From Isoetes taiwanensis (taxonomy: Eukaryota; Streptophyta; Lycopodiopsida; Isoetales; Isoetaceae): a stretch of DNA of 64,000 bases. The notes beneath the pieces are model-generated. The model searched no databases and was not told the DNA's origin. It saw only the letters and a list, made by a program, of their open reading frames with translations. The position numbers and the translations under genes are program-made. The stretch lies in contig JAJEKV010000078.1 in NCBI GenBank assembly GCA_021234155.1, forward strand, positions 4,563,225-4,627,224. Reading direction: 5' to 3'. Below, piece by piece: positions 21,667 through 32,925 of this stretch (position 1 is its first letter; each line of letters starts with the position of its first letter).

Positions 21667-23970
21667 AAATGTGGAAAGCTTGAATAACATGAAAAACGTA
21701 GAAGTTGTGAAAAACATAATAGAAATTGATAAGCTAAGATTATTTTGCAAGATAGAATAAACATTATGGAACATTGAAATAAGGTTAGAGCAATGGTATG
21801 GAATATGGTTAATGGGTATTAACATATGAAAAAAGGAAATTTTATGGAAGATATGGCATGTGATAGTTATCTACAAGTCTTGGGACTTGGGCATTTAAAC
21901 CTTGCTGGCACCTTGGGACCAACATACATATACATATAGTTGATATTTGGAAAATACAATAATAACCCTTCTGGTTATATGGCATTATGTGCATGTGCAG
22001 GACTATAATAAGTGGTGCTTTATTATTTTCGGTCTCTCAATTTGGCATGTGTGCCATTCAAAGTATTAAAGGTGTGGTTCTAACCTTCAAACATTAAATA
22101 TGATTTATGGAGGTTGGTGGCATTGGGCATAGCGATGGCCACCCATATTTATGATCTTAGGTGTGCTCTAGCTAAGGTTTGAATATGCCAAAATATGGTG
22201 ACAAATTACGTAAGGGTTTTGATAAAGGTTCAAAGCTATATACTTTCTGGTCAAATGCTAGGTTTAAACTTTATGGCATAATACATAGTTAGGGTTTAGC
22301 ATTTTGGTTACGGATTGCTTCGTAGCCGATTTTACATGCCCAAGTTCCTCTAGCGCCTTCTAGCTGTTTGGGTTTGAATACAGTGGTAATGAAAACCATT
22401 ATCGACTTCCGTGATGCCTGAATGAATTGGAACTTGCATCTGCAAATGCAAATCTGATGATAGCTGCAAATATGATAATCAAGTGATGGCTTTGGTCTTG
22501 ATGAATTTAGAAAAGCTCAACTAGAACTTGATTTAAGTTGATCTAATTTCTTGTCTATTGCTTGAGCAAACAAATGCAACAATGATCTCAATATTTCATA
22601 TTACACTTAACCAATTTAAACCATTGAAAAATTAAAGCTGAACCATTGAACTATTCGAAATCCATTGAATTCATTTAGCCATATTTCCCTTCGACAGCTC
22701 GGCCCAAATCAATGATTTGGCGATCAATGTCCCTCCTCTATTTCATGTTCCGATCCCCCCTTCTGCTATCATCCCATTCGACTATATGTACAGGTGAATG
22801 TTCGACGGTTAAGCCGTCGGTTTTGGTTTATCCCAGGTGGTTGACAGTTGTGCATTTCCTTCCAAACTTTTAGCCTTAACCTCCTCGACAATAAGGGAAG
22901 TTTTATCTCCAATATTTCTATCATTTGCAACCATTAATAATGAACATGCAATGGTCACGATATATCCCATAATGAACCTAGGTTTTGCAGCTGCACTCTT
23001 GTGTAATAATATAATGGAACTGAGTCTGTCTAGGTCTTCCAACGAATTTCTCATGTACTGACCATCTGTGAGTGGATCTGTAACACTTTAGGTTCTCAAC
23101 TTATTTACAACTGTTTAACCCTGTGTTATGGTCTCTGTAACAACATGTGATGACTACCTTGTACAATTACAACAGGTCTAAAAAAAGGGGCTGGTCCGGA
23201 TTTGGAGCGACCGAATGCCTTATTCTATGCGAAAAGCCCTATCTTATGTGGCCCATGGCTCTGCGGAAGATGATCTATGGCCCTTAATGCTTCGATCGCG
23301 ATCTATGGCGATAATGAAGCATACCAACATACACTCTTGGCTGGTAAGCTTTGTTACATCGTAGTTGCTTAGTTGCATGACAAAGTTGTGGCATGAATAT
23401 TTTAACAAAAATCTTATATGCCCTGGCGAAATCTGAGAATGAGCAAAAACAACATCTTTCATTCTTTGGGAGGCGACACCATCTGAGGTTGGGTTTAAGC
23501 TTTTATATTCTAGAAGATATTATCTTGACAAGGGATTTATGCCATAAAATGAATTATTGTATGTGGCATATTGTGGATGCAAATTAAATGCTTGTGGTCC
23601 TAGATGGATACACTTTGCATTCTTCCTTGCATGCAGTGTTTGAGCTGTACAAAATATTGTAGAACGATTTCTAAACATAGAGTTAGAGTAGATTAAATAC
23701 TGCTGTAACTAATGCTTTTGCCTTGCCGCTTTCCTTCTATCCCTTGAGCTTAGCCTGGGTCTTCAAGCGGCCTAATGAGATCAGACCTGCATTGTCTAAT
23801 AGAGAATGGTATTGTAATATATCATTCCTTCATTATTGCTTTGATTTTGGCTCAAACTGGAGGTTGTTTTGCTGATAGATAAAATCTGAGTATGTTTCAG
23901 CTTACTCCAACCCAATAAGATGGTAAGACATTTATGGGTTTAGGATTAAGAAATCCAGCTGAATACTATA
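21667..23970. other. Diverged body of the tandem unit
   Basis: Spacer between copies 1 and 2. No gene is recognised. A segment with TGGTCCGGATTTGGAG (about 23190) has a weak counterpart near 26080 (TGGTCCGGATCTGAGAC), as expected if the whole 3.1-kb unit was duplicated long ago. Confidence 0.45.
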
Positions 23971-24976
23971 GGTGAAGGGCGATAAGCCAGAGTTTTCCAC
24001 TGCTTACCTGACGCCCCGTGTGTAGTTACCATTATTATGCTAACTTATGCATTGTTTGGGTGCAGGTAACCGGAACACTCTCTCCTGGTTTTGTTTTCAG
24101 TTGGAACATGTGCACGGTGGTGGGTCACGAGAAGATAGGTGGCCAATATCAAGTGCACAACAGATAAGTTGGTGAGACCTGACTGATTTGGGGTTTTAAC
24201 CATTGAAAAAAGTAAGGCCTAAGCTGGTCTAATGGGGTAAGGCATTGCAATACTCCATTTTAGAGTTTGAAATGATCCATTGATTCCCTTGGCGGATTTG
24301 CATAATTGCATAATGTGAAATAAAACTCTTATTGTAAATGACAATTGAATGACGAAGGAAAGAATTTCTGATTTATTTATGGTTCAATGGATTAACGAAG
24401 TACAATTGATTTTTTATGAAATATGAAAGGCTCTTTTGAATATGAAACATATTATGAACATGAAATGTATTGTTGAATGCAAATTATCCATTATTCCTTT
24501 GTTAGAATTGAACTGAAAATCGCTTGACAGTATAGTATTTGACAGTATTTTCCTAAAAAGTCACGTTTGAATTCTATATTATTATATGAGAACTTGAGAA
24601 GAATGATTGTAGTTGAATTATCACTTGGACATAGGAGTAAGAGTACCTGATGTGGCCTGGCTTAAAACCCAGGGTAGATATTGGGAAATATGTGCTCACT
24701 TTGAACGAAGTCTTTTAATTGTTTTTTTAAACTTTAATTGTACATAGTCTTTGTGAGAACATCATAGAAGAAGAAGAAGAAGAAGAAGAAGAAGAAGAAG
24801 AAGAAGAAGAAGAAGAAGAAGAAGAAGAAGAAGAAGAAGAAGAAGAAGAAGAAGAAGAAGAAGAAGAAGAAGAAGAAGAAGAAGAAGAAGAAGAAGAAGA
24901 AGAAGAAGAAGAAGAAGAAGAAGAAGAAGAAGAAGAAGAAGAAGAAGAAGAAGAAGAAGAAGAAGAAGAAGAAGAA
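23971..24976 (+). repeat. Triplicated unit, copy 2, with (GAA)70
   Basis: Same order as copy 1: GGTGAAGGGCGATAAGCC, GCTTACCTGACGCCCC, TTTGGGTGCAGGTAACC, then CCTGATGTGGCCTGGC at about 24647, and an uninterrupted GAA array from 24767 to 24976, about 70 triplets. Translations of the array are meaningless homopolymers. Confidence 0.85.
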
Positions 24977-27315
24977 TATTCTCTGTGATTCTTGAAAGAT
25001 ATACTCTATAAGGGACATATGGCATCTATAACATATGGAAGAAATATGCAAGATTACAAACAATGTAAGCTGGACGACTATCTCTAGTTGGATCATGTTG
25101 TAATTTGACTTGAAAGGTCAGAATGACGGAGCCAGTAGAAATCTAAGTGGTTCTCTATAGTAAGCTACCCTTATTGATAGTGTGAGATTAAATCAAGGGA
25201 TGGACCAACGTTGCATACTTATTGTGCCATGGGGCAAGACAAGTTAATGCATATATATCTTGCTCTTACATATGAGTTATGGAAATAATAGTGTAGGGCC
25301 AAATTTAGCCTTTGGATATTTGGCCACAAAAATGCAAATTTGGCTCAAAATGTAATTGCTTTAGGGCATATTATAATTTTAGCGTACGGCATGTATAGAG
25401 CCTTGGCTGCCATAATATTAGGCTTTTCCTATATAAAGCCTATGCATAGGGAAAGGACAAGATTTTTTAGTGCTATGAAATATATAGAGATATTATGGTA
25501 CCAATATGTGTGGAAAAGTTATCGTTGTACTTTGCACTACTATACATGGGAAAAGCATTGTTTGCACTTTACATAAAATATGTGTAACGTGTGTGTAAGC
25601 CTTGCAATAGCACATATTTTAGTTTATGGGCAAGAGTTGGCATAGTAGTCAAATAACATTCTTCAAAAATTAGCCACTTTGGTTTTTTGGCATGCATGCA
25701 ACATGCATGCAACACTTTTGTAAAAAGAAAGAAAAGAAAGCTTTCTTATCTACATATATGGTCTTCTAGACCACGTTTCTCCTTATTTGCTTCAAAAGGG
25801 GTATTGAGCATTATTATACCATGGCAAGGTACGTATAAAAAATAAAGTATTTTTGTATTTTTATATTTTCAAGGCCAAGATTGGCCGGTTATGAAAAAAT
25901 GGCATGCTGTCATATGATATTCAGGGCCTAAAACCCTTTAGTGCTTTTGGTCGGCTACTGTGCTTAGATGCGGTCGGCTACATCGCATTTTTGCCTTAGG
26001 GCATTTACAGAGTCGAGCTGCCAAACGACTTATTTCGGCAGTGGCTAATCCGAAAATACAGGGTAGTTCTGGATTTGCCTGGTCCGGATCTGAGACTGCA
26101 GAGGAGCTTGGCCCATAGCCACACAGATGTTTTTAGATTTTCATGTTTTTGAAAAACGAAATTGAAAAGGTGGTCGTTATGCTCTATAATGGTGATTCTG
26201 GCCTCTTTGACTGGGATCATACTGATATAGCTCCAGTTCAGAGCAAAAAAATGCAGAGGTCACAACTGTAAATGATTCTTCCAGAAGTATTGGGATCCTG
26301 CTAGTTTTGCTAAGCTTTGCACTTTCGACTGGAAGATATAGCTGAGGATGCTGAACAAACTAATATGGTGTCATATCACATGCTGCTATTCAGGTTTGAG
26401 ATGAAATATTTGGTTGATCCTAATAGTCTCATTTTGTCTCATCTTGTAGTTATTGCCATAAAAAGCTTTATTCTGTCATGATTAGTTCTGTTATTGCTAT
26501 CTATGAACTGCAATAACAAGCTTGCAAATGAGCATGAAACAAATGCTTTCTGCTGTAACAATGTCTCTACCTTATTACAGACGAGTTTCAAGGCAGATAA
26601 TAGTGCTAGCTAATTCAGATGGTGATTAAAACATGGCTGGATGCTGCCAAGATTACATATGAAAAAAAGTTCAAAGAATGCAAACTGGCAGCTTGAATAC
26701 AAGGACGCATTATAAGGTTTGAGTCAAATATTTTGATTTGCATAGATATGAAAGTCTTGCTTTAGTTGATGTATAAGCTTAGCTTGTACTTCAATAATCC
26801 TTTTGAATCCATGTTTCCATATAATTCCTTATGCTGCATAGATGCTTAAAGAGCCACAGGCTTAAAGAGTAATATTTCATGATCTGAATATATATCTAAG
26901 CTAGAAATGACTCGGATGTGATCATGATAATATGCCAGCCATGATACATAACAGGATAGCAATATTGCTAGACATATTTGTCGTATTAAGATTGGCACTT
27001 GTACTTACCTTATTGAAGAGAGATGTTCAAATTTTTAGTTCATTCCATTGTGAGATTTGAGATTTGCTCATAGAATTTTGTTATTAATGGATTGAGATGT
27101 TGGTGTTGTTTACATGTCAAAAATTCTATGTTATGCTATGAGGTTGATTACAATATGCTATAGAACAAATTATCAAGTTAACCAGCTAGATTTGGGACTA
27201 AGAAATTAGTTCTCATCTAATAGGAATGCTTGAGACCAATTGAGAAGTTTAAAATAATATAGTATCCCAGTTTCCTTTCTTGTTTAATGCTACCTCAGGG
27301 CAAAAGGATACAATT
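24977..27315. other. Diverged body of the tandem unit
   Basis: Spacer between copies 2 and 3. No gene is supported. Confidence 0.45.
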
Positions 27316-27944
27316 GGTGATCAGCGATGAGCTGAGAGACCCAATGTACCTTTTGGCCCTTGCACATTTACCATTATCATGCTAATTGTGTATTGATTGG
27401 CTGCAGGTACGGGTTCTCTCCTCCAATTGTCTCTATTTTGCTGTTAGAGTTGGCGTTAACGTGGAAAGGGAGTAACTGGATGCGTAAAAGATGGAATAAG
27501 CAATACTTTGATAGTGACACAGATAAGATATTTGAATAAATATGATCTTTATACACTTTATACAGGAATGTTATTGAATACTCTATATTTTGTACTTGAT
27601 ATTTACACTTTGAGAATACAAAATACGTTGCAGTTAAACTTTACATTGTATAATTTATACTTGGTACTTTAAAATTTGAGATTTGCACTTTATACTTTAA
27701 AATCTAAGATTTATACTTTGTGGAATATATTTTTCAAATCCAGGAAGTTATATGGGCTAATGGTTTGGAGAGTGCCTGATGTGGCCTGGCCTAAAAACCA
27801 GGGTGGATATTTGGAAATATGATCTTACCTTGAACAAGGTTCTTTTAATGTACTTCTGTGCTTAAATGTGACTGTAGTCTGGGTAAGAACGTGTACGAAG
27901 AAGAAGAAGAAGAAGAAGAAGAAGAAGAAGAAGAAGAAGAAGAA
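27316..27944 (+). repeat. Triplicated unit, copy 3, with (GAA)16
   Basis: The most diverged copy: GGTGATCAGCGATGAGC, GATTGGCTGCAGGTAC, then GAGTGCCTGATGTGGCCTGG at about 27769 and 16 GAA triplets at 27897-27944, followed by degenerate GAA/GGA-rich sequence to about 28110. Confidence 0.75.
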
Positions 27945-28379
27945 TAAGGGGGAGATAGGAAAGAAAGGAGATTGAATAGAAGAAGAAAATTCCGAAGAAG
28001 AAGAAGAAGAAAAGGAATAGAAGATTAGAAGAAGAAGAAGAACAGAAAATTAAAAGGAAAAAAACTAAAGATTGGAAGAAGATTGGAAGAAGGAGGAGGA
28101 GGATTTGATTCAAACTAAGGAGAGGAGAATGAAAAGAAACAAGGATGGAAAGAAGAGGATAGAAATGGGATGGAATGGAAGAACAAACAAGACAAAACAA
28201 GAAGCCCTAAATCTATCAAATAACAAGCCTAGATTCAAAAATAGAGTTGATTGATCCATTCAAATACCTTTTGATGCTTGCTTGAAGCTTGGAAAGGATC
28301 CTAAGGATGATCCGCACCAAAAATCGCCTCCAAAAACGCTCCTCTAGCCACTTGGAAACAAAAAATCTAGGCGGCGGAA

Positions 28380-28515
28380 AATACGACGGCTCTGTTTCTG
28401 TTAAAAGTTACAGTCCGTCATTGAACAACGTCGTGACGTCGTTCAACGACGTCGGTAACAGTCGTTTAACGACGTTTATAACGACGTATTCGTTTATAAC
28501 GACGTGTTTTTTTTT
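28380..28515. repeat. Subterminal CACTA-type repeats, inner block
   Basis: Several copies of GTCGTTCAACGACGTC, GTCGTTTAACGACG and TTTATAACGACGT. Same motif family as at both outer ends. Confidence 0.7.
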
Positions 28516-28773
28516 TTAATAAGTTACTATTATTAGCAACTTAGCTCTATTTGTTTTATTACTTATGTTTCTTATCTATATTGTGGTTGTGGCACAAATA
28601 CAATAAGCATGACACACACATGATGGGTCCCAAATAGTTAAAAAAAAGGAAAGAAAATGCAATCAAGTCCTAATTCAAGATGCTGGATCTGCCATGGAAA
28701 AGCTTAAATTTGGTTAGGCCAATTTTATAGACACCAACTAATGCTTGTAGACATGGTTCCCAATAGTCCACTG

Positions 28774-28883
28774 TTGGCTCATTGGAAGGGAAAACTTCTA
28801 GGAGGAGAGGGAGTTTCCGGAAGAAACTTCCCCCTTCGGAAACTCCCTGCTCCTCCTGGAAGTTTTCCCATCCAATGAGCCAA
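28774..28883. repeat. 50-bp-arm hairpin
   Basis: Two arms of about 50 nt (28774-28823 and 28834-28883), from TTGGCTCATTGGAAGGGAA inwards to GAGTTTCCGGAAG, pair with about four mismatches or bulges around a 10-nt loop. It could be a tiny fold-back element or a microRNA/siRNA-type precursor. Confidence 0.8.
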
Positions 28884-29124
28884 TACTAGACGCGCGCCCT
28901 TATAGGCTACCGCCACCCTATGTTGCTTATAGTGTTGAGCAAACTTTTACACTCACGTATTTTCCAATTTGAAATTGAAAATTTTCGGTCCGATAGCAAG
29001 GAAACTTCCGGTAAATGTCCATAGACACAATGAAGAAAGCTCGAACAATTCTCAGGTGACAGTCGGTCAGGCATGGAGGCAGAGGCCTGACTGGACGACA
29101 TTTAGAAAGCATTTGATTGAAGGG

Positions 29125-29430
29125 TCCCTGAACCCGATACATCTAATCCTCTCCATTTGGGATGGAGTCGACCAATACCTTATTCATGCAACCCTTCAAA
29201 TCATTTGTAATCTATGAAGATTGAAACTTCTGTTCTAGGGTGCCTGAACCCGATACATCTAGTCCTCTCTATTTGGGATGGAGTCGACCAGTACCTTATT
29301 CACACAACCCTTCAAATCATTTGTAATCTATGAAGATTGAAACTTCTATTCTAGGGTGCATAAACCCGATACATCTAGTCCTCTCCATTCGAGATGGAGC
29401 CGACTCGTACCTTGATCATGCATCCCTCAA
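29125..29430 (+). repeat. Three-copy hairpin-motif array, second family member
   Basis: Three units of about 120 bp (motifs near 29130, 29250 and 29370) contain CTGAACCCGATACATCTA, the inner hairpin CTCCATTTGGGATGGAG (third copy CTCCATTCGAGATGGAG) and GTCGACC or GCCGACT. They share the plan of the array at 18086-18500, with the stem closing pair changed from C-G to T-A. Confidence 0.75.
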
Positions 29431-29624
29431 GTTTTTAATATACTTTGAAGATTCAATCTTCTAATCTATTAGGATTTGGAGGTTATTTAACTCCAAAACC
29501 ACAAAGCTTAACAAAATAGCAAAGATCCTACCTTATGAAGATAGACAAAACCCTCGGACGCCAAAAACTCCAAGGCAATGGGACAAAATAACAATGGAAT
29601 GGAAAAATAAACCGAGCGCGTTCC

Positions 29625-30657
29625 CGCCATAATTAAACGTCGTTTATCGACGTTTATTAGACGTCGTTTAACGACGTTAAGCCGACGTGGCCTGACACCC
29701 AGGCATGCCACGTCAGCTCGAGGGCGTCAGATGCCCCGTCGTATGCCACGTCGTTTATCGACGTCTCGCCGACGTGGCTTCAAACCCAGGCGTGCCACGT
29801 CAGCTCGCACATGTCAGTTCTGCCCTTGTCAGATGCCCACAACGTCGTTTAACGATATGCCTGGCGTCGTTAAACGACCTACTTTGCTTGTTTGATTTGT
29901 ACAAACCAGCTAGTTGGTTTTATTTCTATAAGAAATTGTAGGTAACAATTCTAGCACGTTCCCCATAAGACAAACAACATAAAATACAAACAACACAAAT
30001 AGATAAACAAACTTATTATTTCCATTCATAAAAAAAGCTTATACATTACAACACAAATAGATAAACAAACTTATTGTTTCCCATTCATAAAAAACGATTA
30101 TACATTGTTTTTGTCCATCATGAGGACGTGACAATTTGACGCAACCACTTGCATCATTATCTGCACATTCAACATCGTTTCCTCTTTATTTGGCTCGATG
30201 AGCCATTCTACCCGTCGTTCCCTGCAGGGAACGCCAAACGTTAAAGCAATCAGAAGCTCCCTTTCACTCATCCTTGCCACGATGGTGAAGGAGGGTTCTC
30301 AGCGGGAGAAGCAGGGGGATTGCTGTCCCTTGGAGGAGGAGGAGGAGGAGGAGGAGGAGGGGAATTGCTGGAGATGTCCCTTGGAGGAAGAGGAGGAGGA
30401 GGATTACTGCTAGAAGGGACATACAGAGTCAAGCCAACAGCACCAGGCCACGCAAGCCGAAACTACACGTCAGCCTGCATCTCGTCGATGAACGACGTCT
30501 CGCTGACGTGCCATGACACGCAGGCGGGCCACCTGGGCCTGGGCACCAGGCCACGCAAGCAGACGTGACACGTCAGTAGAGGATACCGTCGTTGAACGAC
30601 GTCTTTGTCGTTTATCGACGTCTAGACGTCGTTCCACGTCGAACATCCCTTGTAGTG
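29625..30657 (-). repeat. CACTA right end with subterminal repeats
   Basis: Clusters of GTCGTTTAACGACGT and TCGTTTATCGACGT at 29637-29670, 29750-29765, 29843-29880 and 30585-30640 end at the CACTACAAGGGATGTT tip (minus strand, 30657). GCCACGTCAGCTCG is repeated at 29707 and 29792. A 61-bp tandem duplication lies at 29989-30110. Confidence 0.75.
30098..30420 (-). CDS. Possible terminal exon of an element gene
   Basis: On the minus strand a frame reading MSERELLIALTFGVPCRER, then RVEWLIEPNKEETMLNVQIM, ends at 30098. Upstream lies a proline-coding (GGA)n complement at about 30335-30365. A proline run followed by a helical segment also occurs in the gene at 13543-15226, so this could be part of a related element gene. 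It is short and unidentified. Confidence 0.3.
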
Positions 30658-31370
30658 GTGGTCCAGCAAGTCAATGAGACGAACTCTTAAGTAAATATCT
30701 TTCACTCTATATCTCTTATCATCTTTGCCTTATTAAATGTATAGCCATGAATGGAGCTGAATAAATGCTGCCTTGCAACATGCATTAAAATAGCATATCC
30801 TAGAATAAAGTTCATTAATAACTTGAATTTTGCAAATTATGATAACGACTAAAGTTATAACATCATTCTAGATGAACAAAAACAAAAAGATAGGATATCC
30901 TAGAATAAGTTTCATTCTTGCTCTGCTGGGAAACATATAAGATTATAGAGTTCAGATAACTTGAATTTTGCGAGTTATGATAACGATTAAAGTTGTAACA
31001 TCATCCTAGATAAACAAAAGCAAAAAGATGGAGACCCAGTTACCTGCAGCCAATCGAACAAATGTTAGCCTAAAAAGGATGAGAGGGCCGGCAAGTAAGC
31101 TATAGAACACCATGATTTATCACCTATCACTGTGCTCTTATTCATAAAATGAACACTAATATTAGCAATATTCAAATATTCAGATTATCCAAACTCAATG
31201 CTAGTTCTCGTTTAAGGTCTATACTAGACTAATCTTGTACCACTGCATAAAATGAACACTAATATTAGCAATATTCAAACATTCAGATTATCCAAACTCA
31301 ATGCTAGTTCTTGTTTGTGATCTATAATAGACTAATCTTGTACAGACTAGCTAGCTAGCTTATCCCACTG
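30658..31370. other. Spacer with diverged tandem duplications and an inverted repeat copy
   Basis: Two diverged copies of CTTGAATTTTGCAAATTATG (about 30821 and 30960) and a 104-bp duplication (AAAATGAACACTAATATTAG at 31146 and 31250). At about 31037-31125 the minus strand carries the first 100 bp of the triplicated unit (GATTGGCTGCAGGTAAC). No gene. Confidence 0.6.
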
Positions 31371-31374
31371 CCTT

Positions 31375-31590
31375 ATAGCAGCCAAGGAGAACACGTATAG
31401 GCTTTTAAATTCTACCCCAAAGTAGAGAACACGTATAGGTTTTTAAGTTTTACCACGTCGGGGGATCATCATCGTATACCCCTAGTTACCAACTCCTAAA
31501 GATAAAAGAGATTGGCAGGGTTTGAACCCATGACCAAATATACACTTATTTTGGCATTACTAGGCCTATACCAACACATATCCATTGGGC
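31375..31590 (-). mobile_element. tRNA-derived SINE-like sequence
   Basis: On the minus strand GGTATAGGCCTAGTAATGCC (box A-like) is followed about 35 nt later by GGGTTCAAACCCTGCC (a very good box B), then a body with AACACGTATAGG twice (31390, 31427 on the plus strand). This order and spacing are those of tRNA-headed SINEs. No target duplication was found. Confidence 0.5.
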
Positions 31591-32604
31591 AAAACTTCTA
31601 CCATACATGCATACTTTGTAGGTAGGATTTAATCCCACCTTAGGAAATCTGGAACCTAGGGGCAACTCTAGGGGCATTGCTTTTAGCCTCACCATCTAAA
31701 AGTTCCCATTACATTAGGATAAGTGGTCTTCTAGACCAGCATGTAAAGGCAATAAATGAAACACATTTCAGGGGCAACAAATGAAACATATTTTAAGATA
31801 CAATTTTTGACAATGCAACAATATTAGGAACTCAATCAAATCTAATCTTGAAAGCTAGATCATGGTCAATTTGAAACAAGTTGTACTTTTAATGCTACTA
31901 CCAAGAGATCTAAAATATGCCGGCTTGGAATTCAGCAAGTAATTACAATAATATGCAGCAACATCACATTGACTGGTATGGTTTGGCATTCTACACCAGT
32001 AGTAACAATGTGGACATTGAGAAGAGGACATCTTTCTTATGCCTTCAATTCTCCCAAAGGTGTTTTTCTTGCTTATGCCTTCCTATATTGAATGATCATG
32101 CAATATTTTTGTGGCATTTATGTTTACTATATGTGACATTTTTGGGATACAAAGCATTTACATTAATAATTGCAATTCTCAATTTTTATGCACTCATTAG
32201 ACCTCCAAAATATCCATAAATCTTTATTTTATAAGCTCCTGAAAATTGTATTTTTGTATTGAATGGTTATATGGGATCATTTTTAAACCAAGGCACAAGC
32301 ACTACTAGCTGGCATTGGTTTAGGGTTTATGAATTCATGGTCTACTTATTTAAGGGTTTGGAGGAGTTCAAGGATCCATCATACTATAAATATTGAAGAA
32401 CTGAGAGGATTATGGATGGAAAGACAATGATATGTATCAACCATGTCATCAAGTCACATTAAGAAAATCTACAACTTCCGAAGATAAAAGGAACTTCAAA
32501 AGATTGAGTTCCCAACCTTTATTTTTATATCAAATACAATGTTTTAAGCATGAACAATACTAAACAAACTCTCAAATGCATGCACACCTAATGGCCATGC
32601 AGAA
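31591..32604. other. AT-rich spacer
   Basis: No gene, repeat or RNA gene recognised. A 100-codon frame at 31917-32219 lacks any family pattern. Confidence 0.4.
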
Positions 32605-32925
32605 GGGTGAAAGCATGCTACGGTGTACCATCTAAAGTTTCTTTTAGGTAGTGCGAAATTACCCAGAAAAGTACCCAGCACTGGGTACTGGAAACTTGCA
32701 CTAATGTCTCAATAAACAATAAGTTTGAAAGTTGATTCTTTATTTTAGTCTCTAATAGTATTGTTATTCTCTAATACTATAGATTGACATGATATTGACC
32801 TTCAATTCGAAATAGTGGGATTGATTTTAATGAAAAGAAAAAACAGAAAGTACTAGTTTTAAAAGTACCCAGTGTAGGTACTTTTGAGGGTTCCAAAAGT
32901 GGTACACCGTAGCATGTTTTCACCC
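32605..32925. mobile_element. 321-bp MITE
   Basis: Terminal inverted repeats of 26 bp: GGGTGAAAGCATGCTACGG at 32605 and its near-complement ending at 32925, with one or two mismatches. AGAA precedes the left end and follows the right end. The inside is non-coding and contains inverted GTACCCAG/CTGGGTAC words. Confidence 0.8.

Larger units (their letters stand above)
9102..30657. mobile_element. Region bounded by CACTA-type termini, about 21.6 kb, composite
   Basis: The left end starts CACTACAAAAATGTT at 9102. The right end at 30657, read on the minus strand, starts CACTACAAGGGATGTT. Both are followed by dense copies of a subterminal motif built on GTCGTTTAACGACGT. Such CACTA tips plus subterminal repeats define En/Spm-type DNA transposons. 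Flanking triplets are ATG on the left and GTG on the right, so a 3-bp target duplication with one change is possible but unproven. The interior is a nest of other insertions and repeats, and I find no recognisable Tnp2-type transposase. The two ends could instead belong to two elements. Confidence 0.5.

Noticed and set aside
23160-23350. Possible exon with TGGTCCGGATTTGGAG
   Set aside because: Its counterpart near 26080 has stops in all frames and no splice sites line up; more likely a non-coding part of the repeated unit.
24734-25096. Long open frames of poly-Phe, poly-Leu or poly-Lys/Glu over the GAA arrays
   Set aside because: They are translations of a trinucleotide microsatellite; any frame over it stays open.
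30320-30568. Glycine- or glutamate-rich genes over the GGA repeat
   Set aside because: The open frames exist only because of the microsatellite.
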